This document shows positions 32,066 through 40,190 of a DNA stretch of 64,000 bases, piece by piece. Under the pieces are notes generated by a model, which did not search any database, was not told the origin of the DNA, and saw nothing but the letters and a program-made list of their open reading frames with translations. Position 1 is the stretch's first letter. The number at the start of each line of letters is the position of its first letter. The DNA comes from Nocardia cyriacigeorgica (GTDB taxonomy: Bacteria > Actinomycetota > Actinomycetes > Mycobacteriales > Mycobacteriaceae), in contig NZ_JARWNX010000060.1 of the NCBI RefSeq assembly GCF_029868385.1, positions 62,001-126,000 on the forward strand, read 5' to 3'. The position numbers were made by a program, and so were the translations under genes.

Positions 32066-34597
32066 TCAGCGGCCGCCCGAGCCACCACCCGAACCACCGG
32101 ACCCGCCCGATCCGCCGGAACCCCCGGACCCACCCGAGCCCCCGGACCCGCCGCGGGAGCCGCTCGAGCCGCCCTTCGAACCACCCCCGCGGGAACCGCC
32201 CGACGAATCGCTGCTCGAACCCCCACGTGAACCCCCGCTGGACGAGCGCCCGCCAGAACTGGAATCCGATCCACCGCCCGACGACGATCGGCCCGAGCCG
32301 CCACCGGACGAGCTTCCGCCCGACGAATTCCCGCCCGACGCACTGTTCCCGGATGTAGTCCCACCGGACGTTTTTCCGCCCGACGCGCTGCCCCCGGACG
32401 TACTCCCACCGGACGTATTTCCGGCGGACGCGCCACCACCCGACGCGCTTCCACCTGGCGAGCCGCCACGGGACGCGCTACCGCCTGACGTACTACCACC
32501 CGACGCGCTTCCGCCCGACGCGCCTCCGTTGGACGCGCTGCCACCGGATGTACTTCCGCCCGAAGCACTTCTGCCGGACGTACTACCGCCCGATGCGCCT
32601 CCGTTGGACGCGCTACCGCCGGATGTGCCGCCACCCGATGCGCTGCCACCAGACGCACCACCACCCGATGTATTACCGCCAGAGGAGGTTCCCCCCGAGG
32701 TGGACCCACCCGACGACGACCCACCGGACGCCGAACCATCCGAACCCGAACCACCCGACACACCACCGGAGGCCGAACCACCCGGAGCGCCACCGGTGCC
32801 CGCACCGGTCGACCCGCCCACCGAACCGCCCGATGCGCCGCCACCGGCCGCGCCTCCTGTCGAGTCTCCGCCAGGCGCATCACCACCGGCCGTCCCCGAG
32901 CCGCCACCCACGGATGTCCCGTCGCCCGGACCGCCGGTCGAGTCTCCACCAGGCGCTCCGCCGCCCACGGTCCCGGTCGAACCGTCCGGGATTCCCACAC
33001 CACCCGGCGAGGTGCTGCCTGCGGGAATTCCGCCGGTCGACGTGCCCGGACCCACGCCGCCGGGCACCGGAGTATCGATCGGCCCGGACGGAACATCCGG
33101 GGTCGCACCGCCGCCGGTGCCGGGCGTCGTACCACTGGGCGCTCCGGGCACCGGGCTCGACCCGTCACCGACGCCGGGCACCGACGGCGCGCCCTCACCT
33201 GGAGCGCTCGGCGGACGCACCGAACCGTTCGGCTGGGTAAAGGGCATCGGATTGCGGAAGCGTGCGGGATCGGCGTAGGTCCCCGATCGCTCATCGGGCC
33301 GGTGCCGCCACTGCCGGGTGTCGGAATGGGTATCGGTACCGGAATTTCCACGGCTTTCGGCCATGGTCGGCCCCTGCGGCCGTGCGTACGCCGACGGCGA
33401 GACCATCGCGGCGTATCCGGTCATACGGGTGGGCACACCGGCGACGGTGCGGACCATTCCGGCGGCCGCGTGACCGACCGCGCCGATATGGCCGACGAGG
33501 CCACTCCCGTCCACCGCGCTGCCGTCGAGTTCGACCAGCAGGGCATCGTTCGGGAGGTCGAGGCGCGGGAAGCGGTCGAGCACCGGGGAGAGCTGGGTCT
33601 CCACCGCTCCGCCACCGAACATGGTGGCGGCCGACATCGCGATCGCGGAAAAGATTGCCGCACCGGAGAACACCGGTGGATGGAAGCTCGCGCCTGGTGC
33701 GGCGGGTGCGGCGTCGCGCGCCGCCAGATAGGCGGCTCCGGCCGCGACGGTCTGCCCCGGATCGGCGGACATGACGACGGGGCGGCCGAGTTCGGCCAGG
33801 GTCCGCGCCACTTCGGGTGGCCGGGCCGCGCCGCCGACGACGAGTATCCGCCCGATATCGGACATGGTGATGCCGGCCGCGCGCACCGCGGCCCGCACCA
33901 CCTCGAGCGAATCGCGGATCTGCTCCACCCGCAAGCTGTCGGTATCGACGAACGATGTCATCGCGACGGCACCGGGAGTCGGCGACACCTTGCCGCCCGC
34001 GTACCGGGCGATCATCGCACCCAGTGGGCGGCCACCGAAGTCGTAGCAGCGCACCGGTGTGCCGACCATGGGATGGTCGGGCCATTCGGGGCCGACCCGG
34101 ACCACGGTGATGTCGAGACTGTTTCCGCCGAGGTCGTAGACGAGCACGAATTCCGATGGCAGCGGACCTTGTTCACGCTCGAGCCATTCGGCGGCGGCCA
34201 CCGGTTCCGGCACCAGATCCACATGCCCGATCCCGGACAGTTCCAGCGCCTGCCGCAGCAGGGCGACCTGTTTGGTCGAGTAGGCCGCCGGATAGGTGGT
34301 GACCACGCCGGCGCAGGGTTCGGCCGAGACCAGCAGGCTGTGCACCACCGCGGCGATCATATTGGCGGGCGACCAGATTCGTCCGCCGATGGTCACCGAA
34401 TCCGGGTCGCGGGCGAGATCGGCGAAATCGGTGACCGCGACGGCGAATTCGGGGATGCTGCCGAGCCGCAGGCCGCTGGTGCCGTCGAACGCGGCGGTGG
34501 TGCGCCTGGTTCGCACCGATGGCCGTGGTTGCTCGGCGGTCGCCACCGCCGCTATGGAGTTCACTGTGCCGATGCTGAAGCCCAGCCCTGTAGTCAT
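32066..34597 (-). CDS. Hsp70-like ATPase-domain protein with long Gly/Ser-rich tail
   Basis: 843 residues. Residues 1-300 follow the Hsp70/actin ATPase fold: phosphate-1 loop GFSIGTVNS, TTYPAAYSTKQ, EPVAAAEW, phosphate-2 YDLGGNSLDITVV and the adenosine motif VVGGAARPPEVA. No substrate-binding domain follows. Instead come a hydrophobic stretch (FSGAAIFSAIAMSAATMF), a Pro/Gly part (about 450-560), and then about 280 residues of GGS, SGGSAS and GGSGGS repeats with basic residues near the end. Family members labelled Hsp70-family protein occur in Nocardia and Rhodococcus near dynamin-like genes. The tail resembles surface or matrix low-complexity regions, but no signal peptide exists. Client and role unknown. 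Confidence 0.8.
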   Translation of the reverse strand: MTTGLGFSIGTVNSIAAVATAEQPRPSVRTRRTTAAFDGTSGLRLGSIPEFAVAVTDFADLARDPDSVTIGGRIWSPANMIAAVVHSLLVSAEPCAGVVTTYPAAYSTKQVALLRQALELSGIGHVDLVPEPVAAAEWLEREQGPLPSEFVLVYDLGGNSLDITVVRVGPEWPDHPMVGTPVRCYDFGGRPLGAMIARYAGGKVSPTPGAVAMTSFVDTDSLRVEQIRDSLEVVRAAVRAAGITMSDIGRILVVGGAARPPEVARTLAELGRPVVMSADPGQTVAAGAAYLAARDAAPAAPGASFHPPVFSGAAIFSAIAMSAATMFGGGAVETQLSPVLDRFPRLDLPNDALLVELDGSAVDGSGLVGHIGAVGHAAAGMVRTVAGVPTRMTGYAAMVSPSAYARPQGPTMAESRGNSGTDTHSDTRQWRHRPDERSGTYADPARFRNPMPFTQPNGSVRPPSAPGEGAPSVPGVGDGSSPVPGAPSGTTPGTGGGATPDVPSGPIDTPVPGGVGPGTSTGGIPAGSTSPGGVGIPDGSTGTVGGGAPGGDSTGGPGDGTSVGGGSGTAGGDAPGGDSTGGAAGGGASGGSVGGSTGAGTGGAPGGSASGGVSGGSGSDGSASGGSSSGGSTSGGTSSGGNTSGGGASGGSASGGGTSGGSASNGGASGGSTSGRSASGGSTSGGSASNGGASGGSASGGSTSGGSASRGGSPGGSASGGGASAGNTSGGSTSGGSASGGKTSGGTTSGNSASGGNSSGGSSSGGGSGRSSSGGGSDSSSGGRSSSGGSRGGSSSDSSGGSRGGGSKGGSSGSRGGSGGSGGSGGSGGSGGSGGSGGGSGGR

Positions 34598-35093
34598 TCG
34601 CTATCCCGTCAACGCACCGTGACCACGTCCCTCATGTGAAGAACCATGGGCCGCGGTCGTCTTCCAAACAGCCCCCACAGGTTAGCTGTTTCGACTCCAT
34701 CCGGATGCCGATTTGATATGAAAGGTTCAACCAATTGCGATAATTCGCCGAAGACCCAGGTCATGGCTTCGCGGTCGAATGATCCAGGCCCCTGGATCGA
34801 TGCGATTCGGAGATCCGGCGCCCGTCTCCGCAATCATTCGGCGATCGATCCACCGCTCGCGACACTTCCGGCCGAATCCGCCGACCACTCGCGCGCCACA
34901 CACCTACCAGTCGGTAACCAAACCTTTGCTACATCGACATAATTCGACCGAGCGGTCGCTTCCGGACGATTAGGTGACACGTCAACGCGCCGACCGATTT
35001 CCGCCAGCACACCGGTCCCGCACCGGGTTGACTTGGCATCACGACGTCGTAGCGCTTACCAAAACTCAAGTACCAGAAGGGAAACCGACTTCC
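34598..35093. other. Divergent promoter region between Hsp70-like gene and SDR
   Basis: 496 bases. The left part is less GC-rich than the flanks. A 74-codon minus-strand frame (34609-34833) has no motif or good start and is not supported. The palindrome at 34945 lies in the SDR promoter half. Confidence 0.45.
34945..34958. promoter_or_regulatory. Inverted repeat CGACCG-AG-CGGTCG upstream of the SDR
   Basis: Exact 6-bp arms around AG, 136 bases before the SDR start. The ACCG-NN-CGGT core is a common TetR half-site arrangement in actinobacteria. No regulator gene is adjacent. Confidence 0.35.
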
Positions 35094-35855
35094 ATGGCAC
35101 AACGATTCGCCGAGCAGGTCGTCTTGATCACCGGAGCCACCTCGGGTGTGGGCGAGGCGGTCGCCCGGCGGGTGGCCGCCGAAGGGGCCGCCGTCGTCCT
35201 CGGTGCACGCGGAAAAGAAGCCGGCGTACGGATCGCCGACGAGATTCGTGCCGACGGCGGTCGCGCGGTGTTCGTATCCACCGATGTACGCAACGAGGAA
35301 GAGGTGGCCGCGCTGACCCAGGCGGCACTCGACGAGTTCGGGCGCCTCGACGCCGCGTTCAACAATGCCGGCGCGATCACCGCGTCCGGCCCCGTCACCG
35401 AGATCGATGACGCGTCCTGGCGTGGCGAACTCGACCTCAACCTGACCAGCGTCTTCTACGGTATGCGCCACCAGGTTCCGGCGCTGGTCGCCTCCGGTGG
35501 CGGTGCCATCCTGAACAATGCCTCCAACCTCGGCGTGGTCGGGATGGCCTCGGTCGCACCGTATGTCGCGGCCAAGCACGGCGTGGTCGGGTTGTCGCGC
35601 GCGGTCGCGTTGGAAGCGGCGGATCAGGGCATCCGGGTGAACGCGCTGGTCTCCGGCGCGGTCGATACACCGGCCTTCCGCAACTCGATGGGCACCACAC
35701 CGGAGGGCGAGGCCGCCGTCGCGGCATTGCATCCGCTGGGTCGCATCAGCAAGCCGGCCGAGATCGCCTCGTTGTGTGCGTATCTACTGAGCCCGGAGTC
35801 GAGTTTCGTCACCGGTGCGGCGCTCGCGATCGACGGCGGTTTCACCGCACGCTGA
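35094..35855 (+). CDS. Short-chain dehydrogenase/reductase
   Basis: 253 residues from ATG 35094 after AGAAGGGA. Classical SDR: cofactor loop TGATSGVGE (13-21), NNAG (90-93), catalytic Ser144 in NNASNLG, and Tyr157/Lys161 in YVAAK. The C-terminal LSPESSFVTGAALAIDGGFTAR is typical of FabG-like NAD(P)-dependent oxidoreductases. It oxidises or reduces an alcohol or ketone of unknown identity. It stands alone: a long terminator follows and the next gene is convergent, so no operon partners hint at the substrate. Confidence 0.92.
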   Translation: MAQRFAEQVVLITGATSGVGEAVARRVAAEGAAVVLGARGKEAGVRIADEIRADGGRAVFVSTDVRNEEEVAALTQAALDEFGRLDAAFNNAGAITASGPVTEIDDASWRGELDLNLTSVFYGMRHQVPALVASGGGAILNNASNLGVVGMASVAPYVAAKHGVVGLSRAVALEAADQGIRVNALVSGAVDTPAFRNSMGTTPEGEAAVAALHPLGRISKPAEIASLCAYLLSPESSFVTGAALAIDGGFTAR

Positions 35856-35942
35856 GCACGATCGGCACACCGCACGCACCGGCCCCTCATCGGCCGATGC
35901 GTGCGGCGTTGCGTCGAGGCCGATGGATACCGGCCGCCATAC

Positions 35943-35982
35943 GACGATCGCGCCGGAGTCGGATGACTCCGGCGCGATCGTC
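35943..35982. terminator. Bidirectional terminator, 18-bp stem
   Basis: Perfect arms at 35943-35960 and 35965-35982 (GACGATCGCGCCGGAGTC against its exact complement) close a GGAT loop. It sits between the convergent SDR and fprB genes. This is one of the strongest hairpins in the window. Confidence 0.8.
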
Positions 35983-35991
35983 AGAACCGAT

Positions 35992-37578
35992 TCAGATCCG
36001 GTCGAGCAGGCGCCGAACCGGTCCGGTCGGACGCAATACCGCCCCACCGGGCCGCAGCTCGGGCTGCCTGCTGCGGACCAGGCGGTCGAACCCGGCCGCA
36101 CCGCCCGAGGGCGCGCGTAGCCTGCCCGCGTTGAAATCGTCGGCCAGCTGCTGCACCGTCTGTTGGGCGCAGGACTTGTTGGTGCCGATGAATCCGGTGG
36201 GACCGCGCTTGATCCAGCCGGTCACATAGGTTCCCGACAGCACCGAGCCACCGGGCTGTTCGAGGACACGACCGTCCAGGTTCGGGATCACACCCGCACG
36301 CTCGTCGAACGGAAGACCGGGCAGCGGCACACCGCGGTAGCCCACCGAGGTGAGCACCAGACCCGCGTCGAGCCGTTCGGTCCGATCGGTCGGGACCGCA
36401 CGCATCGTGCCGTCGCCGTCGGCGACCAGTTCGTTGCGGACCATCTCGATACCGGTCACCTGGTCCGGTCCGAGGATCTCGGTCGGCGAGGACAGATAGC
36501 GGAACACGATCCGGCGACGCTGCCCGAACGGACGATTGCGCACGCTGTGCAGCAGCCGCAGCTTCTGCTCCACCTGATAGGGCAGATCGTCGGTGATCTC
36601 GGGCAGTTCGCCCTCGATGACGATATCGATATCGGAGCCGAGCAGGCCGACGAACTCCGGCACCGTGAACGCCGACTCGGCCGGACCGCGCCGACCGAGA
36701 ATGACGACCTCTTCGATCCTGCTGTCGCGCAGGGCGTCCAGCGCGGTCTGCGAGATATCGGTGCCGACGAGCGATTCGGGGTCGACGGTCAGGATGCGCG
36801 CCACATCCAGCGCCACATTGCCGTTGCCGACGATCACCGCGCGCTCATGCGAGAGGTCGAAGGTGCGGCCGACGTGGTCGGGATGGCCGTTGTACCAGGC
36901 GACGAAATCGGTGGCCGACACATTGCCCGCCAAACCCTCGCCCGCGATACCGAGCTTGCGATCGGAGGACGCGCCGACGGCGTAGATCACCGCATGGTGG
37001 TAGGCCAGCAGCTCCTCGTGCGAGATGTGCTTGCCCACCTCGACGTTCAGGTACGAGCCGAAACCCGGCTGCGCCGACATCACATCGAAGAGGCGGCTCA
37101 CCTGACGCGTCTTGGCATGGTCGGGCGCCACACCGTGGCGAGCGAGGCCGTAGGGCACTGGCAGCCGTTCGAACATGGTCACCGCGACGTCGGGCTGGGT
37201 GAGCAGCTCGTCGGCGGCGTACATGGCCGAGGGGCCGGAGCCGACGATCGCCACCCGAAGGGGTTCGCGTTCGGTCCTGATCTCCGGTGCGGGCACCGGC
37301 TGCGCCAGGATCGGGCGCGGCCGGGACTGCCGGTAGAAATCGGCGTTGATCTCGATGAAGGGCTTCTGCTCTTCGGTCAGCTTCTTCGACGAGGTGATCG
37401 CGTCCACCGGGCAGGCCGAGGCGCAGGCGCCGCAGTCCACACACGCCTGCGGGTCGACGTAGAGCATCTCCGCGGTGCGGAAATCGGGCTCGTCGGGCGT
37501 GGGATGGATGCAGTTGACCGGGCAGGCGTAGACGCAGGACGCGTCGCTACAGCAGGACTGCGTGACAACGTAGGGCAT
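35992..37578 (-). CDS. fprB: Ferredoxin/ferredoxin-NADP+ reductase fusion, FprB-type
   Basis: 528 residues. Residues 1-65 are a bacterial-type ferredoxin with two cysteine clusters (CCSDASCVYACP and CVDCGACASACPVD). Residues 105-528 form an adrenodoxin-reductase-like flavoprotein: FAD motif VAIVGSGPSAMYAADELL, NADP motif VIVGNGNVALDVARIL, ILGRRGPAESAF and the GWIKRGPTGFIGTNK C-terminal signature. It shuttles electrons from NADPH to iron-sulfur or oxygenase partners. The AurF-like diiron oxygenase gene is immediately upstream on the same strand (gap of 7 bases), as Rv0885-Rv0886 in M. tuberculosis, so FprB probably feeds electrons to that oxygenase. Confidence 0.93.
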   Translation of the reverse strand: MPYVVTQSCCSDASCVYACPVNCIHPTPDEPDFRTAEMLYVDPQACVDCGACASACPVDAITSSKKLTEEQKPFIEINADFYRQSRPRPILAQPVPAPEIRTEREPLRVAIVGSGPSAMYAADELLTQPDVAVTMFERLPVPYGLARHGVAPDHAKTRQVSRLFDVMSAQPGFGSYLNVEVGKHISHEELLAYHHAVIYAVGASSDRKLGIAGEGLAGNVSATDFVAWYNGHPDHVGRTFDLSHERAVIVGNGNVALDVARILTVDPESLVGTDISQTALDALRDSRIEEVVILGRRGPAESAFTVPEFVGLLGSDIDIVIEGELPEITDDLPYQVEQKLRLLHSVRNRPFGQRRRIVFRYLSSPTEILGPDQVTGIEMVRNELVADGDGTMRAVPTDRTERLDAGLVLTSVGYRGVPLPGLPFDERAGVIPNLDGRVLEQPGGSVLSGTYVTGWIKRGPTGFIGTNKSCAQQTVQQLADDFNAGRLRAPSGGAAGFDRLVRSRQPELRPGGAVLRPTGPVRRLLDRI

Positions 37579-37585
37579 GGGTACC

Positions 37586-38596
37586 TCAGGCGGCCTTGCC
37601 GACCACGCGCAGCGGCTCGGAGCGGTAGCGGGTGGAGTGACCGTTGATACCGAGCAGCTTCCATACGCGCTTGGAGATCGGGTTCATCAGACCGAGTTCC
37701 TTGGCCAGCGAACGGACGTCGGCGAAGTAATCGCTGAAGACCTGCTTGGCTTCCTTGGAACCGTAGAACAGCTCCTTGCGCACCGAGTCCGGGATGTCGA
37801 ATTCGTCGAAGAAGGTGCGCGGCGGGGTCGCGATGGAGCGGCCGAGGATCCACATGACGATCGGCATGGCGATCGAGAGGATGAAGCGGTTGGCCGCGTT
37901 GCCCTCCGGCACGTGCTGCTTGAGGAACTCGTGCGCGAAGGAGATGTGGCGCGCCTCTTCGGCGACGTGGATGGCCATGACACCGCGCATGATGGGGTGC
38001 ACATCGTCACCCGAGCGCAGGATGTCCTTCTGGATGTGGTCGATCGGCTCTTCACCGGCCAGCACGGCCATGAAGAACAGGTTCGGCGTCAGCACCGCGA
38101 CCGGGACGGCCAGATGCCGCAGCTGCCGCACCAGCGGACCCATACCGGGTACATCGATGCCGATGCGGTTGACCATCTCCTGGAACATCAGGGTGTGGTT
38201 GTGCTCCTCGATCATCTCGTGGGAGCAGTAGCGGAATTCCGGCGAACCGTTGGGCAGGCCGAAGATGTGCTGCATCATGCCGCTGATCAGGATGGCCTCG
38301 AACTGGAGACCGACCTTGGCGACATTGGCCTGGCGGTACTTGCCGAGCGCGATCTTCTGCTCGTCCGAAAGCGCGAGGTACCAGGGGTGGCGGCCGAGCG
38401 GATCGGCCGACTGCGGCAGGATCCAGCGCTCGGGCTTGGTCTCGGCGTCGAAGTCCGGGTTCTCCCAGTCGATGTCCTCGAAAGGATCGAAGTGCCGGTT
38501 CACCGAGCCCTCCGACAGCAGCAGCAACTTCTGCGCGTACTCCTGGGCCTGCGCGACAACAGGGTCGATGTCAGGTGTCGTGGTGGCTGCGGACAT
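37586..38596 (-). CDS. AurF-like diiron oxygenase
   Basis: 336 residues from ATG 38596; the frame stays open upstream without a better start. Helical ferritin-like diiron motifs: E in LQFEAIL, HEMIEEHNH (E-x2-H type), and HVAEEARHISFAHEF. This is the pattern of p-aminobenzoate N-oxygenase AurF and relatives, which use O2 and an electron donor to oxygenate amines or other substrates. Pairing with fprB suggests electron supply. The promoter holds a near-perfect inverted repeat, TAACTGTT-CCC-AATAGTTA, implying TetR-type control. Substrate unknown; earlier annotations of the family as metal-dependent hydrolase are less apt. Confidence 0.85.
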   Translation of the reverse strand: MSAATTTPDIDPVVAQAQEYAQKLLLLSEGSVNRHFDPFEDIDWENPDFDAETKPERWILPQSADPLGRHPWYLALSDEQKIALGKYRQANVAKVGLQFEAILISGMMQHIFGLPNGSPEFRYCSHEMIEEHNHTLMFQEMVNRIGIDVPGMGPLVRQLRHLAVPVAVLTPNLFFMAVLAGEEPIDHIQKDILRSGDDVHPIMRGVMAIHVAEEARHISFAHEFLKQHVPEGNAANRFILSIAMPIVMWILGRSIATPPRTFFDEFDIPDSVRKELFYGSKEAKQVFSDYFADVRSLAKELGLMNPISKRVWKLLGINGHSTRYRSEPLRVVGKAA

Positions 38597-38629
38597 CGTC
38601 GTCACTGCCTCTCGGTCGGGAATACCTAA

Positions 38630-38648
38630 TAACTGTTCCCAATAGTTA
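38630..38648. promoter_or_regulatory. Candidate operator TAACTGTT-CCC-AATAGTTA
   Basis: The arms match at 7 of 8 positions, 34 bases upstream of the diiron oxygenase start. Its position over or next to the promoter suits a repressor of the oxygenase-fprB pair. Confidence 0.5.
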
Positions 38649-38708
38649 CACCAACTGTGGGCCACGTCAACACAGGCACCTTCCCAGCGGCGGGTCGGCG
38701 AACGCACG

Positions 38709-38745
38709 CCGGGCGCATCCGGACTCTCGGTCCGAATGCGCCCGG
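38709..38745. terminator. Hairpin terminator downstream of the second Hsp70-like gene
   Basis: CCGGGCGCATCCGGAC (38709-38724) pairs with 38730-38745 with one mismatch, closing a five-base loop. It lies just beyond the 3' end of the minus-strand Hsp70-like gene. Confidence 0.6.
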
Positions 38746-38774
38746 ATACTTCCTCGGCGTGCGCGCGGGTGCCG

Positions 38775-39905
38775 CTACCAGGCCCCGAACTGCGATAACG
38801 CGGTGAACACGGCGTCACCGGGGACCATGAGCGTCGCCGCGACGGCCACCGTGGACACCCCCGCCGCGACCGCAGCCTGGAGGGCACGGCGGCGTTTACG
38901 CCGGGAGAAGTCCCATGCCCGGGTGGCAGGGCGGCGCCGATGCTCCGCCGCTGCCGCGGATGAGGCGGAGCGCCGGGCCATGATCGCGGCCCCGGTGGCG
39001 ATGGTGCGCTCGGGATCGGGCGCGGTGATCACCGGACGGGCCAGCTCCTCGCCGAGCACCCGCGCGACCTCCGCCGGACGGGCGGCACCGCCGACCACCA
39101 GCACCCGGTCGACATCGGCCATCGTCATATCGGCCAGTCGCAGGCACCGATAGACCAGTTCCAACGAGCCACGCACATGCTCGCCACGCAACACACTCGC
39201 GCGGTCGCGGGTCGGATCGTCGGAACCCGCGTCCGAGGAGCGCCCCCGCGCGGTCTGCGTGGTCACCAGCGCCCCGAATGCGCGCCCACCGAAATCATGT
39301 GAACGCACCGTGCCGATCACCGGATTGTCCGGACATCCGGCGCCGACCCGCACCAGCGTCACATCCAAGCTGGCCCCACCGAGGTCGTAGACCAGCGCCA
39401 GGCCCGGCATGAGCGGTCCGTGTTCGGCCTCCAGCCAGGCGGCCGCGGCCACCGGTTCGGCCACCAGCGACACCCGTTCCAGTCCGGCCGCGTCGAGGGC
39501 CGTGCGCAGTGCGCCGATCTGGTCATCGCTGTAGCCGACCGGATGGGTGAGGGTGATGCCCGTATCGTCGCCCGCGGCGCGCGGGTCGTCGCGGACCTCC
39601 GCGATCAGGCAGTCGGCGACGACCGCCACCAGATCGGCGGGTGTGAGAGCGCGGTTGCCGACGCGCGCGGACGTCGCGCCGCGCTGGGTCAGATCCGCGA
39701 ACTCGGTGACCACCCGACCGTGCCGTGGGATGGTGCCGAGCCGGGCCATGCCCGTGCTGTCGAAGGTGAGCGTGGTGCGGTGGGTGACGGCCGGTGGCCG
39801 GCCGGCCCGGCGCCGTCGCCCCGGCGGCGACTTCACCGAATCCCCCTCCGCTACTGCCGAAACCGTGTTCACCGTGCCGATGCTCAATCCGAGACCTGAC
39901 GCCAT
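38775..39905 (-). CDS. Short Hsp70-like ATPase-domain protein with C-terminal hydrophobic helix
   Basis: 376 residues from ATG 39905 (MASGLGLSIGTVNTVSAVA). It shares with the protein at 32066 the phosphate-1 loop, LTHPVGYSDDQ, VAEPVAAAAWLE, YDLGGASLDVTLV and VVGGAARPAEVA. It is shorter, with no low-complexity tail. After a basic stretch (RRKRRR) comes a hydrophobic segment (ALQAAVAAGVSTVAVAATLMV) that may anchor it in the membrane with the ATPase domain in the cytoplasm. It lacks an Hsp70 substrate-binding domain, so chaperone activity is doubtful. The two paralogs are 4 kb apart, separated by unrelated genes. Confidence 0.78.
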   Translation of the reverse strand: MASGLGLSIGTVNTVSAVAEGDSVKSPPGRRRRAGRPPAVTHRTTLTFDSTGMARLGTIPRHGRVVTEFADLTQRGATSARVGNRALTPADLVAVVADCLIAEVRDDPRAAGDDTGITLTHPVGYSDDQIGALRTALDAAGLERVSLVAEPVAAAAWLEAEHGPLMPGLALVYDLGGASLDVTLVRVGAGCPDNPVIGTVRSHDFGGRAFGALVTTQTARGRSSDAGSDDPTRDRASVLRGEHVRGSLELVYRCLRLADMTMADVDRVLVVGGAARPAEVARVLGEELARPVITAPDPERTIATGAAIMARRSASSAAAAEHRRRPATRAWDFSRRKRRRALQAAVAAGVSTVAVAATLMVPGDAVFTALSQFGAW

Positions 39906-40190
39906 CGAACTCCACCTGATCGCCGAGCGGACATGCTTCGAACGCCCATCAGGCAATCATTCCGCGATCGATGTGCCAACCACCGGACATCGGGTTGTCC
40001 GCCATCGCCTCTCCCCCGTTCTGGCGAACCGGGCAGCGGCCGACGCGCTCACCAGCCCTGTTGTCCTGTTCGGGTGGACACGGCGACCTCGCCACCCGTC
40101 GGGAAAGGACACGCCCGATGACCTGATCCGGTTTGCGGGTCGGGCGCTGTCCACGGCTCCGCGACGGCGCCGCCGAGCGCCGAGATGCGG

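Noticed and set aside
32529..33278. Proline/aspartate-rich 249-codon frame on the plus strand
   Set aside because: It is the complement of the Gly/Ser repeat of the Hsp70-like gene; the PPD pattern is a by-product of that repeat, and there is no ribosome site.
24454..39905. Genomic island with defined ends
   Set aside because: No integrase, transposase, tRNA or flanking direct repeat was seen, so a single mobile element cannot be supported.
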